Notes: a model not told the origin generated them from the letters alone. A stretch of 64,000 nt of DNA from Diplolepis rosae (GCA_030998225.1 JAPYXD010000704.1:6386001-6450000); one strand, 5' to 3'. Positions 10,131 through 21,550 are shown, counted from the first letter of the stretch. A program made the numbers and translations.

Positions 10131-11229
10131 GAAAATGCAAAAGCTAGGGATGCAGTCAGATATTTTATTTTGGAACTATGGACAAATCAATATAAGTCTG
10201 CATCTGTATACCTAATTATGTAAATTAAAATATATTGAGGTATATTTGTCATTTCTAAAACATATTTGTATGTATGGGTAGTTCTCCGAATACAAGGCAC
10301 TTTTAAAATAAGTAAATTTTTTTCGAAAATTTTTCAAAATTTGTTTCTTTCAGTTCAGAGTAAGTTTAATACCATTGAAAAAAGAACTTTTTTAAGTGTT
10401 CACGCTATAAACCTATTTAGAGAGCTTGTGTAGCGTTTTGGCGTCATGCATAATTAAATGACCTGTAATCCAAATTTGATCCTGAACAGAGGAAGAGAAT
10501 GAAATAAAATTTTTATGAATAAAGAGAAATAGGATATAAAATAATTATCAAATAGAAAAAAACTTAAAATTTTCTTTTTTTTTGCACCTATCATTATAAG
10601 ATGTATATTATTTGTTTCTCTCAATATATTCTAAACTGAAAAAAAACTAAATTATTGATCCAAATTCTATCCTTGAATTATTTTTTGACAAAGCTTTTTC
10701 GGAAGAGTGCCGTTTTTTTTGTTATTTTCTGACAAGCCAGAAAATTTTGTTGCATCAATTGATCTTACGTCGATGGAAATTTCACAAGTATATTTTACAA
10801 CTATTTAAGCCTGTCATTCGTAAGAGTTAAATTGAAAGGAGACAAATATAATTTTTTGCACTTCAACAATGAACATAGTCAACTTATAATATTAACGCGG
10901 GACAAAAACAATTGCATATTTTTATAGGGAAGAAAATATATTTTCATAGCGCCTCCTTTGAAAATCCGATTTTCGGTACCTGTAGAGCGGGTTGAAACTA
11001 CGATTTTCAACCCTAGGGTTGAAAGTCGCTGTTTCAACCCGCTCGACAGTTACAGCCAATCAGATTCTCAAAAGAGTTGCTATGAAAAATAGTATACATT
11101 ACTCGAAACAAAACACAGCGAAAGCATTTCGTGTGATTGCAGCCCTCGTTTCACTCGGGCAGAGCAAACTTCACACTCATGCAATCGCTCTGTTTCACCC
11201 CTTGTAATGTAATATACTATTCGTTGTCC
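10131..11229. other. A+T-rich spacer, no gene seen
   Basis: No motif-bearing open frame is seen. At about 10992-11046 there is a small inverted pair, TTGAAACTACGATTTTCAACC and GGTTGAAAGTCGCTGTTTCAA-like, around CCTAGGG; this is probably part of a minor repeat. Confidence 0.4.
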
Positions 11230-12053
11230 AGAAAAGTCGTCCAGGAAAATATATTCTCTGAAATTAAATCTTGTTACAGCAAGGAATGCTTCGGCAGAAT
11301 CGAAATTTCACAGCAAAAAAAATTCATGACGATTTTTGGATTTATGTGGACTGTCAATGTGGCAATGCTCTGAAAAAGTCTTCTCAACGATGGGAGTACA
11401 CTTTTCCTACTGGGGCAGATCACCTTGCTGTCTGTAAGATATTTTTATACAACGTTCTTGGGGTCGCCAAAAGCAAAATTGAAAATGTTTAACAAAAAGT
11501 TACACAAAATTAATCTTTAGCCGACATCCGTGGAAATCATCAAAATCATTCTGTACGATTAAGAGATGATATCAAAACATTGATTGAGCAACATTGCCAA
11601 AGTTTGCCGCATTCAGAATCCCAGTATTCAAGGGAAGATTCCAAATTAAACTATTTTGATGATTCGAGCCTGACTTTAAATCGCTTATACAATTTTTTCA
11701 TCGATTATTATGCTTCGGGTACAGGGGATACAAATATTCCTATTGGGGGATCCGCTTACGCGAAATTTTAATCATCACATCAACTTTTCTTTCAGCTCAC
11801 CGCAAATAGATGCTTGTGACATTTGTTACGAATATGAAACTTTGGGGAAAGGCAAAGAAATATACTAAAAGCATAAAAAATCAGCAGAAGATTATAAGCA
11901 AATGAGAACGAAAATGGCCAGCACAAAATCAGTGTTGCATTGCAAATTTGATTTTGCGCAAAATTTACCTCTCCCTTATATACCCGTGAATTCTCAGTTT
12001 TATGCTCAACTATTGTGGTTTCACGCTTTCAATGTTCACACTCACAAAGTTTA
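11230..12053 (+). pseudogene. Decayed transposon-derived protein (LPLPxxxxxxFYxxQLWxxxF family)
   Basis: Broken frames together show motifs of a protein type very common in arthropod genomes. They are SKECFGRIEISQQ near 11280, a DIRGNHQNHSVRLRDDIKTLIEQH stretch near 11525, LPHSESQYSRE near 11610, SAYAKFFNHHINFSFSSP then DACDICYEYET near 11755-11850, and FDFAQNLPLPYIPVNSQFYA then QLLWFHAFNVHTH at 11950-12050. I know this pattern from large families of uncharacterised insect proteins thought to derive from DNA transposons, but cannot name the superfamily. At least two frameshifts and stops make this copy dead. Confidence 0.5.
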
Positions 12054-12284
12054 ATCTAATCGAAAGCCTGACAACAGTTATAGGGTAAATGTGCCAATTA
12101 CTGCGGGTCGAAAATCAAGACGGCTTTTAAAGTTAAAAAAAAAGATTTTGAGATGAAAAAGTCGTCGCGAATTAATTTTTAAAGCAGTATTTGGTATTAA
12201 GTAAGTAGCATGCAGTCCTTAAACCCTGAAAAGAAACCAGATTTACTTAAAAAATGCGAATATAAAAAAAATGTTCCATGTAGG

Positions 12285-12395
12285 TATTACTGCGGGTTTG
12301 CATGAATTACTGCGCACCAATTACTGCGGAATCCCCAATTACTGCGCTCCAACTACTGCGGAAACCTAAATTTCTGCGCGCGTAATACTGCGATA
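12285..12395 (+). repeat. Minisatellite based on ATTACTGCG
   Basis: ATTACTGCG or a near variant occurs about seven times within 110 bp, spaced 14-20 bp apart, with variable spacers. The same word forms part of both element termini, so the array looks like internal expansion of terminal sequence, possibly transposase binding sites. Confidence 0.8.
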
Positions 12396-12424
12396 TTATT
12401 TTGAGTGAACTTACAATTAATTTA

Positions 12425-12795
12425 GGAGTGTTGAACATTTTATTTAATCTCAATTATAAAAAGTAAACACGACGAACCATTCGTAACAAATTAAGATTAA
12501 TAATTTTATTAATTTTATTTAATTTAACAAAATTATATCACTTGAATTCCTCTTGCATCTTTAGCAACGATTAAGGAGTGTTGAACATTTTATTTAAACT
12601 AAATTATAAAAAGTGAACATGAAACATTTTTAACAAATTAAGATTAAATAATATTATAACTCTTATTTAATTTACCTTAAAATTATATTACTTGACTTCC
12701 TCTTGCCTCATTAGCAACGTTTTTGGAGTTTTCAACATTTTGTTTAATCTCAATTATAAGAAGTAAGCATAACGAAGCATTTGTAATAAATTGAA
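12425..12795 (+). repeat. Tandem repeat, about 150-bp unit, 2.5 copies
   Basis: GGAGTGTTGAACATTTTATT recurs at about 12425, 12573 and (as GGAGTTTTCAACATTTTGTT) 12726. Each unit includes an AATTATAAAAAGTAA segment and a CTTCCTCTTGC segment. It is internal to the TIR element at 12083-13258. Confidence 0.85.
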
Positions 12796-13482
12796 AGGTT
12801 ATTCAGTGCCGCCTGACAGATCGCAGTAATTCATACACCTATGAAAATCATGAACCAAATACTGTTTTGGTAAAAAAATGATTAAAAAACGTATTTTTTG
12901 TTATTTTGCATAAATATTTAGAAAAATAAGATATTTACTTTACAAAAAATAATATCACAATAAATATTTTATTTTCAGAAACGGAATTATAACAAGTTTT
13001 TCAGAACGTGTTCATGACCTGTCAACAAATCTAAGCATTAAAACTATGGGAATCGGGAACATGAGAGTTTCAAATTGCAATCAATTAGCTACAAATATCG
13101 TAACTATTGATAATTCGTTGATACTTATTATGCTTGGATTAGAAATTAATTGTTTTTAATTGTTCTGTAGCGTTATATATTTTTAAAACATTGTATATCA
13201 TTAGTTTTATTTGAAACCGCAGTAACTGGGGCATCAACAGTAATACCCACACTTACCCTATGTTTCATTTTTTGGAAGGGATGTTAAAGAAAAGAGCCAA
13301 CACAGTTTGTAATTTAATTTATCATGCCATTCACAAAGAATTCGAATCGAATTATTTCGACAAGATTTTTTTTTAGTCGGATGCAGCAGGTAGCCAAAAT
13401 AGAAATTATGTAATGGTGCTTTTATTGGCTCTCTTGTCAAACACATTTGAAATAGAAATTCAGCATTTCTAAGAATTTTGAA

Positions 13483-13704
13483 GTGGCGTTAATAAAAAAC
13501 AAAGAAATTCAGAAAATTAAAATTGGCAAGGTTGTCAAAATTAATTATACCGCAAATGGACAGACTAACGTTTTTTGCAGTTATACTGGCCAGCCAACAA
13601 AAATATTTTTGAACCAAAATTGCACTTTTGAACAATTAGAAAACGCGTCAAACGCAGAGGCTGTTAGAATATCGGCTGAAAAAATTAACGACCTCAAGCT
13701 TTGA
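13483..13704 (+). CDS. Small hypothetical open frame
   Basis: An open frame of 73 codons, which stays open a little upstream, encodes a Lys- and Asn-rich peptide (KIGKVVKINYTANGQTNV). It is followed by Lys-rich coding-like sequence in another frame to about 13855. I do not recognise a domain. No promoter, splice sites or conserved motifs support it. It could be a fragment of a decayed gene or chance. Confidence 0.2.
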   Translation: MALIKNKEIQKIKIGKVVKINYTANGQTNVFCSYTGQPTKIFLNQNCTFEQLENASNAEAVRISAEKINDLKL

Positions 13705-14480
13705 TGCCTTTTTTGGGTTTGAGAGGGGAAGATTTTTACAATCAATTTTTTCAAAAAACTCTGATTCGTCCAAAAAAAAATTAACGAAAAAAAACCATAA
13801 AAAAGATAAAGAAAGCATCGAGAAAAAAAGGGCATTGCCAAGAAGGCGAAAAAAACTCATGCATGTACATATATACTCGTAAATTAGTATGGAATTGGTG
13901 AATATTGCAATGTTAATTTAAGTTTTAAATCTACTTTAATGTATGTATTATAAAAATTTTCTTATTCGTCGAAATGATCTGTACATAAATAAACTTAAAA
14001 AGGTATTTTTTACTTTCTTAGTTATTACTGTTCAATACGTTCACAGAACAAAATTCATTTTCTATCTTGAAAACAAGTATAAATCATTTTTCATGCACGC
14101 ACTGGGCAGTATTTTTAACGTGCAAAACGTACAACGCGCGTTAAAGAAATTTAAATTGCTTATTTTCCGTCGATTTAATGCTAATCGAGTTAAAATTTAT
14201 ATATTTCTTCAAGAACCATTAGAAAACAATTTTCAGTTGACAAATTTTTCGTGAGAATTATTTTTATTAATAATTCCGCCCATCAAAATCGATTGTTTTT
14301 GGGCCAATTCCACCAACATTAATTAAATTTTAATCGGCGGTTTAATCCGTCATTCTAAATTCTGCTTGGTTTATCCAATGGTTTAACAATCGATTAATAA
14401 ATTACCGTATTTGGTGAAACCAGACCTTAGCAACGCACATCTGGTTTGGTTATGGAATCCAGCCCTTCAATTATGTAGTC
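13705..14480. other. A+T-rich spacer, no gene seen
   Basis: Contains a long but low-complexity plus-strand open frame (13943-14254) rich in Phe, Lys and Ile, as expected from A+T-rich DNA. No motif or splice signals were recognised. Confidence 0.4.
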
Positions 14481-14488
14481 TTTGTAAT

Positions 14489-14750
14489 AAATCAATAGCA
14501 ATAATTTTTGCACATGACATGCTGAAATTAGCCCTTCTTTTTTTATTTCCCAACCTTCGTAAGCAAAAAAGAAAGGCTTGAAATATTGTAGCAGAACAAT
14601 CGATAATATTTGGGGCTATTCTCAAGAAATTAGGCATTATTTAAAAATTATCAATTGCATTAATTTTTGCACGTGCTACGCGGATCTTGGCCTTTCTTTT
14701 TCGATTTCACAAGCTCCGTAAGCGAAAAAGGTAGGCTTGAAATTGCAGAC
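14489..14750 (+). repeat. Tandem duplication, about 158-bp period
   Basis: The block TAATTTTTGCACATGACATG to AAAGGCTTGAAAT (14503-14585) recurs as TAATTTTTGCACGTGCTACG to GTAGGCTTGAAAT (14661-14745). Each contains a pyrimidine tract, CCTTCTTTTT, and an inverted partner, AAAAAGAAAGG, which could fold as a hairpin. Confidence 0.75.
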
Positions 14751-14799
14751 GAACATTGCGACGCATCAATCCTTAGCCTTTACTTTAAACATTAAAAAT

Positions 14800-15120
14800 G
14801 TTATATGGGGGGAAGGGAATAAGCGAAAGAGAGTTTTGAAAATTCTAAATTGTTTCTGACTTATTTTTTGTTGATATATTTTTCTAATATTATGAAAGGG
14901 GCGTAAGGGAAAAGAAAAAGAGGGTTTTAAAGGTCCTGAATTGGTCCTGAACTGGTTCTAACTTTTCCTTCATCAGTAGGTTTCAGTGTATAACAACGAT
15001 GGTGGAGAATTTGCCAGACGTGTTTGGAAAATATTATATTGGAAAGGTGGTCTGAAAGTAAGGAGGGAAGGAGGCAGGGTATTAGAAATAATAGGTCCTG
15101 AATTGTTCATTATCAATAGG
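14800..15120 (+). repeat. Degenerate tandem repeat with GGTCCTGAATTG
   Basis: Three diverged units share ATATTATGAAAGGGGCGTAA-like, AAAGAGGGTTTTAAA-like and GGTCCTGAATTG words (about 14805, 14890 and 15030), ending in a TCAGTAGGTTT or TCAATAGGTTT word. No coding function is evident. Confidence 0.5.
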
Positions 15121-15590
15121 TTTTCGTACATAGCAAAGATGCCAAATTTAATATACTATGTTTTTAAATTTAATATTTCAAAATTATCAACTCGCATAGT
15201 TCATTCTAGAATTTGAATAAAAAAGTACATCATTTTTTTTACATAGATAAAATTGATTTGAAATATTATCGACCAGTTTTAATGATTTACAAGTTAACGA
15301 AGAATCTAGAAAATATTCTCTTCTATCGACACTGGTGCAAACCAAAATTCACAATTGCACAGATTAGATATAATTTACTGTATATAGAAATGACTTCATA
15401 TACTTTTATATAAAATTAAATAAAAAAATTTCTTACTTTGTACGTAACATTGAATTGGTTAAACAGGGTGAAATTTTTATCTTGATTCGGATTTTCCATT
15501 AAAAAAGTTGTAAGTTTTATTCGAAATTTTTTTTTTTTATTTATAGTTTAATTTTCAGTTATATATTTTTTTTAATTCCCGCTTTCACCG

Positions 15591-16334
15591 CAGGGTGTGA
15601 GGTTATTTCTTGCGGAGCAGCTTTTCCTCCTCGAAAATCAAAAGTTCTTATTGCGGACATTCAATTTCTACTAGTGATTAATTCGAGCGACACGATCCGA
15701 CAAACGATCGAAATTTTTTTGTTTATCGTTTTAACGATCGAGCTATCATCTTGATTCGTCTCATTGAAACGAAGTTCTCCTCAAATCGATCGATACGACC
15801 GAGCAACCGAGAAGTTCGTTTACAAAATCAAAAACATTTTTATAGCTAAAAATAATGTAAAAAAATGTAGAAAAGCCTTATTTCAAGTATACAAACAACT
15901 TAATTTTTCAAGGTGCTAGGTGAAAGAAAAAATAAACAGATTTAGAAATAAAGTTTATTTTTGTATAAGTTTAAACAATAAAACAAAACTCAAATTTATT
16001 ATTCACATTGAAGATTTTATTTTGCTCGTGTTCACTTCTCCCGCCATGTTTGCGTTCTGATTGCGTTGTCTCAGTTACCAGGAGTAAAGTTGTCATGTGA
16101 GAACTGTCACAAGTGACGACATTCGAGGACCTCACTCGATCTCGTTCAAAAAATTAGACGATACCATTCAAAATTTAACAAAAAAATACCCGATATGATC
16201 GTTCGAAAGAAGAAGCCGATAACGAACGACTTCGTTTGAAACATTTGAATTTCTCGTATCGACGTGACGCACTAATTCGTACGGTGTGTATTTCTTGAGA
16301 TATTTCGATGTCTTCAGATAAAAACCTCACCCTG
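15591..16334. mobile_element. Possible non-autonomous transposon with CAGGGTG ends
   Basis: The left end CAGGGTGTGAGGTTATTTCT faces a right end that reads CAGGGTGAGGTTTTTATCTG inward, ending before TATAAT at 16335. The interior is rich in CGATCG and AACGATCG words and has no protein motifs. The match is short and imperfect, so the call is tentative. Confidence 0.4.
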
Positions 16335-16595
16335 TATAATGATCACTGGTCAGTTAAACATAATTTCGATTCCTGGTTAGAAGTAACAAATGCTTGGTAT
16401 AATAATATAATTTCAAAAACAGAAAATCGAAGAGAAAGGTTTGTTAGATAAATAATTCTTGATAATCATTCAACTCTTACGTCCAATAACAGGCTAAGAA
16501 AATAATTTTCTTGATTTTACTAAAACGTTCAGTTAGTAAATGTTGGTCGTTGACAAACCGCTTGGTCAAAATTGGAGTTCCATTCTTACTACTTT
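16335..16595. other. 3' flank of gene B, nothing firm seen
   Basis: Short A+T-rich stretch downstream of the gene B stop codon. No clear polyadenylation signal was identified on the minus strand. Confidence 0.3.
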
Positions 16596-19500
16596 CTATT
16601 CATCGAGATGAATGCGAATTTGTGCGATGTCACCTAAAGTAAATGGATCGAAGCGAAAGCAGGTAATTGGTTCAATTTGCTCGGAAAATGTAACATAAGG
16701 AAAAGCATACAGTTGAGCAACTCCCACAAGTCTTCCTTGTTGCATTAGAAGACTGCCTAGAGGAACCTAAATTATCGACAACTTTTAATTTTTGACTGTT
16801 TTCTTAAAAGGAAGTTAATAATAATTGAATTGTTTTCTTATTTCTGTGGAGAAAGTTTACGTTACCTTTGTATTGGATCTATAACTTAATTCGTGCGGTT
16901 TGCTAAGAGATGGCGTAACTTGTTTATTATTCCATCGTTCCAATATTCCGAACATCCGTCAGAAAGCTACTGTCATTGTGCGTCTTTTTCAGTATACGAG
17001 CATGTCATTCATTTGAAGCGTAAACAACAATAATTTTTTTTCACTCAAATATATCGAACTTTGTGCTTGAAAAAGTGTTTTTGTGGGGAGTTCTTCTTCA
17101 TTACTTTAATATGAAGAAAACTGCTGCCGAAAGTCATCGTATTTTGGTGGAACTTTATGGTGAACATGATCTAGCTGAACGAACGTGCCAAAAGTGGTTT
17201 GCACGATTTAAAAGTGGTGATTTTGGCTTGGAAGACGAAGAACGTCCTGGGCAGCCAAAAAAGTTTAAAGATGAAGAACTGGAAGCATTGCTCGATGAAG
17301 ATTGTTGCCAAACACAAGAAGAGCTCGCAGAATCTTTGGGAGTCACTCAAGCAGCCATTTCAAAACGTTTAAAAGCAGCCGGATACATTCAAAAGCAAGG
17401 AAATTGGGTTCCACATTAACTCGAACCGATCAACGGCAAAGCCGAATATCCATGGCGCGAAGGTAATGCTCTGTATTTGGTGGGATCAGAAGAGTGTGCT
17501 GTATTATGAGCTGCTAAAACCGGGTGAAACCATCAATGGAGAACGCTACTGAACACAGTTAATCCGTTTGAAGAGAGCAATAGCCGAAAAACGCCCGGAA
17601 TATTCGACCCGACACGAATCAATAATTTTCCATCATGACAATGCTCGGCCCCATGTTGCTATTCCGGTTAAGAACTATTTGGAAAACAGTGGATGGGAAG
17701 TTTCACCCCACCCGTCTTATAGCCCAGACCTTGCCCCTTCTGACTACCAGTCTTTCCGGTCGATGCAGAACGCCCTCATTGGAATACGGTTCACATCAGA
17801 ACAGGGTATCAAAAATTGGCTTTATTCATTCCTGGCCGCCAAGCCGGAGCAGTTCTTTTGCGTTGGAATCCCCAAATTGTCAGAAAGATGGGAAAAAGTT
17901 ATAGCTTCAGATGGGCAATACTTTGAATAATACTATTGTACATGTTTTTCTTAAATAAACGTTCAAATTTTGAAAAAAAAACTGCACGAATTAAGTTATA
18001 GATCCAATAACATAACATTTTTGCACACTTCCAAACATTTCTAAGAGTATATTATAGAAAGTTAATATTTTATTGTTTCCCAGTTTCTTTATAAATGCGA
18101 ATGGTAATAACTTGCCATACATTACTTACATTATTTTGGCTGTAGTTACCAGGATTTGAACGTGGGTATAGTTCATTCCCAATTGATTTTATATGAGGCA
18201 AAGCCAATAGTATATCGTGTCTTGCCTGCAATATATTATACATACGATTTTCATTATCTCAATTTTAAAAATTTTGATTAGTTTATTTTACGAGATATTT
18301 AAATTTAGTATTTCACATGAGATGTCGTGAGTTTTAGATTTTACAACTTAAATATATCGTGAAATAAATTGAAGACCTTATTTTTCGCATGGAAATAATA
18401 GTAACTAATATTTTGAAGGACTAAAAAATCCCTCTTTCCAATAAATGTACAATAATGATACAGTTTTATTTATTTTAAATCTGAACATGCTTGGCGCATG
18501 CGCGATTAGAAGTGCTATAGCTAGCACTGGAATTCCCGGTGCTTACAGAACTACTGGTGATGCACTGGGAATTTTCCAAGGTGGTAAATTATTAAAAGAA
18601 TTTCAAGTTTTAATATACTAGGATATACTACAATTAATTTACTTGGTATTCAAGGTAGAATTTTTCATATTAAATATATGAAATTAAAGAGTTTAATGTA
18701 ATATTGTATAATATTAAATGTAACTTTGTTTGAAATGAAGATTCAGTTTTAATTATCTGAATCTACTATCAACAGGTACAGAATTCACAAGGGTTGACTT
18801 TTCAGTGATTATTTTTCTGATTATATGCGTTTATGCTTCCTTAATACACCGGAACGCTGATTTTATAGAATGAGCTCTGGATCAGTAGGGTACAACTACT
18901 CTCATGCATATTTCATTTTTATTATTATATGAACACCATGCTCGAGCAGTCCGTGAAATCGACGTTCAGGTATACTTGTATACTAAATTTAGTATAGAGA
19001 TTTCTAACAGTGTAGCTCTTTATTGATTTAGGAAAATGATAAATGTGATATATAGAATATTTTTATTTCTTGACAGTACTGACCGGGGTCATTGCTAGTG
19101 ATACGCCTCCTATGTCGTATGGATGAACTAGGGCAAGTGACAGTTCCAGATATTCATGTAAGAAAATTGGTTGTGTTAACTGAAGAACAAAGTAATTTTT
19201 TATTTTATAAGTGTTCGTTAAAGAGGCTTACAATAAGACCGAGACTGGTGTTCAGTTTTACTCACGTTTAAAACTCCAAAATTAAATGGCTTTCTAATTG
19301 AATATTTTCCTGCAAAATAATGACAACCACCAAGTGCATGACTAGCAACTCCTATTAAAGCATAACATTTTCTAATTTCGTTTTTCAAAATTGGTATACA
19401 ACGTTTGCTATATAAAATCCAGTATGGCCCAATCAAGGCCCCAATACATAATTGTCCAAAGTGTATATGCATGATAGATACAACGGATCTTCTGGCTGTG

Positions 19501-21550
19501 TATGTCACATGTTGATTTAAGAATTTTAATTCTGTTGTAGCAAAGTAAATAAAAATTAAATTATTACACTTTATTTTATGGAACGTAAATATGTTATGGG
19601 CGCTTCACACCTATTTAGCGAGTGGTAAGTCTCCGTTTAAAAACCGTAAAAATATTTTCCAGAGAAGTTTCTTCATTTCCGGAAGAAAATAGAATGCGAT
19701 AATAGCAACTAACTAGAGTATTAGAGAGTTTGATATTGACGTGATAAAATGAACAAGAATTAATTTTTTTTGGCAAGAATCGGTTTTATTGCTCAATGTA
19801 CTTTCCTTTTAGCTCGACACAATAAGTCCAACGATCTTTCAACTGTTCTATGCCTTCCAAATAATACTATTTGTCAAACCCTCTCAAAACGCCTACTACA
19901 CAGCCATCTCTTGAGGTTTGAGAACATTAAAAACAATACCATGGATTTTATTGATCATTTCTGGTGTAGTGATCTTATTTGGATGACCAGGGCTTGGTAT
20001 GGTTTCTGTGCTTGGATAACCACAACGAAATCCGGTAAAACACTTCGGTATCATTTCATACGACGGAAAAGAGTTTGAAGAATATTTGTCGAGCTTGGCT
20101 TTGGTTTCTGGTAAGGTGTTTCCACGCAAAAAGCGGTGTTTAATCTACACACAAAATTCACTTCTTTCCATCTTTGAAAAAAATTAGGAGGTAGGTTTCT
20201 TTCAGACACTGTAATTTGTAAACTAATAAATGGAACTGGCTCAAAATTTGACAGAAGAGGTTTGGAGCATGGAGCTTGTGAATAATGATAGCCGTTTGTT
20301 ATTAGTGGCTACCTCTCATAGAAATATCACGTCAATATCAAACACCCTAGTGTAGTAGATTCAGTGATAGTAATTTTTTCCACATATCATATGGTTTAAT
20401 TGTAAGCCTAAAACATCTTTCTAAACAATTTTTCCAAATCATTTCAGTCGATTATGTCGATCAGTAGAAGAGTGTATCACTCTACGTGATAACGGAACTC
20501 TACCATATCGACCTTACCAACCTGTGATTTAGAATTGATTTTAACGTCTCGTAAGACTAGATGGAATTATTTCAATATAATTTTTGAAGAAAATTTTCTG
20601 TGAAAAATGGTACGCTTCCACTCTGCTGGGTATCGAGCCCAGGTCCTTTCGATTGCCGGTCGAATGCTCTGTCATCTGAGCTACGGAGGTACCATAACTT
20701 GTCTCACAGAATCTTGTTAACGCCTATTCGGCTACGGATGTATCATGAACTATTTAAACAATTTTTCCAAATCATTTCAGTCGATTATGTCGATCAGTAG
20801 AAGAGTGTATCACTCTACGTGATAACGGAACTCTACCATATCGACCTCACCAACCTGTGAATCAGTCAAATTGAATATTCATTCAAAGTCATTCAAATCA
20901 CAGGTTGGTAAGGTCGATATGGTAGAGTTCCGTTATAACGTAGAGTGCTACATTCTTCTAAAGATCGATATAATCGACTGAAATAATTTGGAAAAATTGT
21001 TTAAATAGTTCATGATACATCCGTTACCGAATAGGCGTTAACATGATTCTGTGAGAAAATTTGTGGAACCTCCGTAGCTCAGATGACAGAGCATTCGACC
21101 GGCAATCGAAAGGACTTGGGCTCGATACCCAGCGGAGTGGAAGCGTACCTTTTTTCACAGAAAAATTTCTTTCAAAAACATCTTTCATTCTACCTATGTT
21201 TTTTCGTGTACATAAATCTTTAAAAGTAATCATCCCTTTTGTAATCGCGCAATACTTTCTTTATTTTGTAGTATGTTCGTATAGTTAGAGTAATTTTATT
21301 CAACTTTGTCGGCTAAACTTGAGACCTAAGGATATTTCAACATCTTTTAAATCCTAGTCGAGTAAAATGAATTTGATAAATACCTAATTCACGTGAAAGA
21401 AGCCACACGCGAAATTTGATGAATCAATGTCCTGACTTATTCATATAATTATACACAAAATTTAAATAAGAATAAATAATTACCCTGTTCAAAAGTTGTA
21501 CAAGCAATCATTATAAATGAAAAAAGTACAGCAAATTTCAGGTATTTCAT
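16596..21550 (-). CDS. Serine protease homolog B (complete, 5 exons, non-catalytic)
   Basis: Exons on the minus strand: 21550-21484, 19531-19266, 19179-19084, 18225-18130 and 16766-16596. All junctions are GT-AG and phases agree (1,0,0,0), giving 231 aa. Exon 1 is a signal peptide ([19 protein letters not shown]). Exon 2 carries the first barrel with [18 protein letters not shown], where the usual AAHC is SKRC, so His57 is Arg (residue 66). There is no IVGG activation site. Exon 4 has the Asp102 context (RHDILLAL, Asp147). Exon 5 starts [19 protein letters not shown], where the active Ser is Leu (residue 178). About 40 residues found in normal chymotrypsins between GWG and GDSGGP are absent, as in gene A. 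A secreted, catalytically dead homolog is inferred. Introns 1 and 4 contain transposons. The exon 3 donor (GTCAGT) is the weakest junction. Confidence 0.75.
16873..18007 (+). mobile_element. Mariner element with near-perfect TIRs and TA duplication
   Basis: The ends TTGGATCTATAACTTAATTC (16873) and its complement (to 18007) extend to about 29 bp with one change (GTGCGG versus GTGCAG). TA flanks at 16871-16872 and 18008-18009. Length is 1135 bp, a little short of a full mariner. It sits in intron 4 of gene B, in the opposite orientation to that gene. The intact ends suggest it could still be moved in trans, but its own transposase is broken. Confidence 0.95.
17111..17930 (+). pseudogene. Mariner DD34D transposase with internal deletion
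   Basis: The N-terminal domain starts [20 protein letters not shown] and includes [19 protein letters not shown] and a second HTH ending near [15 protein letters not shown]. The frame then breaks. The sequence jumps to the middle of the catalytic domain ([16 protein letters not shown] in a shifted frame near 17440), so the segment with the first catalytic Asp is lost, about 60 residues. A TGA interrupts near 17550. The rest is intact: HHDNARPHV (second Asp) and SPDLAPSDY (third Asp), 34 residues apart, ending SDGQYFE. It cannot make active enzyme. Confidence 0.9.
19731..20347 (-). mobile_element. Deleted mariner-like element in gene B intron 1
   Basis: The ends share AGTTTGATATTGACGTGAT in inverted orientation (19735-19755 and 20323-20343), with TA at 19729-19730 and 20348-20349. 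On the minus strand an N-terminal transposase piece near 20080-19915 ([32 protein letters not shown]) fits the DNA-binding region of mariner-type transposases. A C-terminal piece near 19865-19785 ([23 protein letters not shown]) fits their end. The catalytic core between them is deleted, leaving a 617-bp deletion derivative. The N-terminal motif resembles the mellifera or DD37D-type group. Confidence 0.75.
20620..20689 (-). tRNA. tRNA-Ala(GGC)-like sequence, left arm
   Basis: Minus-strand mirror of the right-arm sequence, with the same TAGCTCAG D-arm, ACCGGCAATCG anticodon loop and GGCTCGATACCC T-arm. The acceptor 3' strand here is GCAGAG, so one base pair is lost. It is probably a pseudogene or a tRNA-derived repeat module, not a functional gene. 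Confidence 0.45.
21069..21138 (+). tRNA. tRNA-Ala(GGC)-like sequence, right arm
   Basis: A cloverleaf can be drawn. The acceptor strands CTCCGT and GCGGAG give 6 of 7 pairs; the D-arm is AGCTCAGATGACAGAGC; the anticodon stem TTCGA/TCGAA closes a 7-base loop, CCGGCAA, with anticodon GGC at 21101-21103; the T-arm GGGCTCGATACCC holds a B-box-like core. Position 33 is C rather than the near-universal U. The sequence is embedded in a long inverted repeat that has its own mirror copy. A tRNA pseudogene or SINE-like module is therefore more likely than a working tRNA gene. Confidence 0.5.

Larger units (their letters stand above)
12083..13258. mobile_element. Non-autonomous TIR element rich in ATTACTGCG repeats
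   Basis: The left end is GGGTAAATGTGCCAATTACT after TA at 12081. The right end, read inward, is GGGTAAGTGTGGGTATTACT with TA at 13259-13260. These form an imperfect TIR with a TA duplication. The 1176-bp body holds no transposase. It contains an ATTACTGCG-based minisatellite (12285-12395) and a tandem array of about 150-bp units (12425-12790), with further copies of the CAGTAATT or CAGTAACT word near 12835 and 13220. Confidence 0.65.
20420..21190. repeat. Large palindrome with tRNA-like arms
   Basis: The arms 20595-20875 and 20890-21175 are inverted copies around a short A+T centre near 20883. From the centre outward each holds an ACAGGTTGGTAAGGTCGATA block, TAGAGTTCCGTTATAACG, GTTAACGCCTATTCGG-like sequence, then a tRNA-Ala-like sequence and a TTTTTCACAGAAAAT stretch. 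A third partial copy of the inner block lies at 20430-20530. The structure could fold into a cruciform of nearly 290 bp per arm. It lies in intron 1 of gene B. Confidence 0.85.

Noticed and set aside
12285..12790. CRISPR-like regular repeats
   Set aside because: Spacers are not unique or of even length, the genome is eukaryotic, and the repeats sit inside a TIR element.
13943..14254. Plus-strand open frame of 103 codons
   Set aside because: Composition is what A+T-rich DNA gives by chance, with no motif or splice context.
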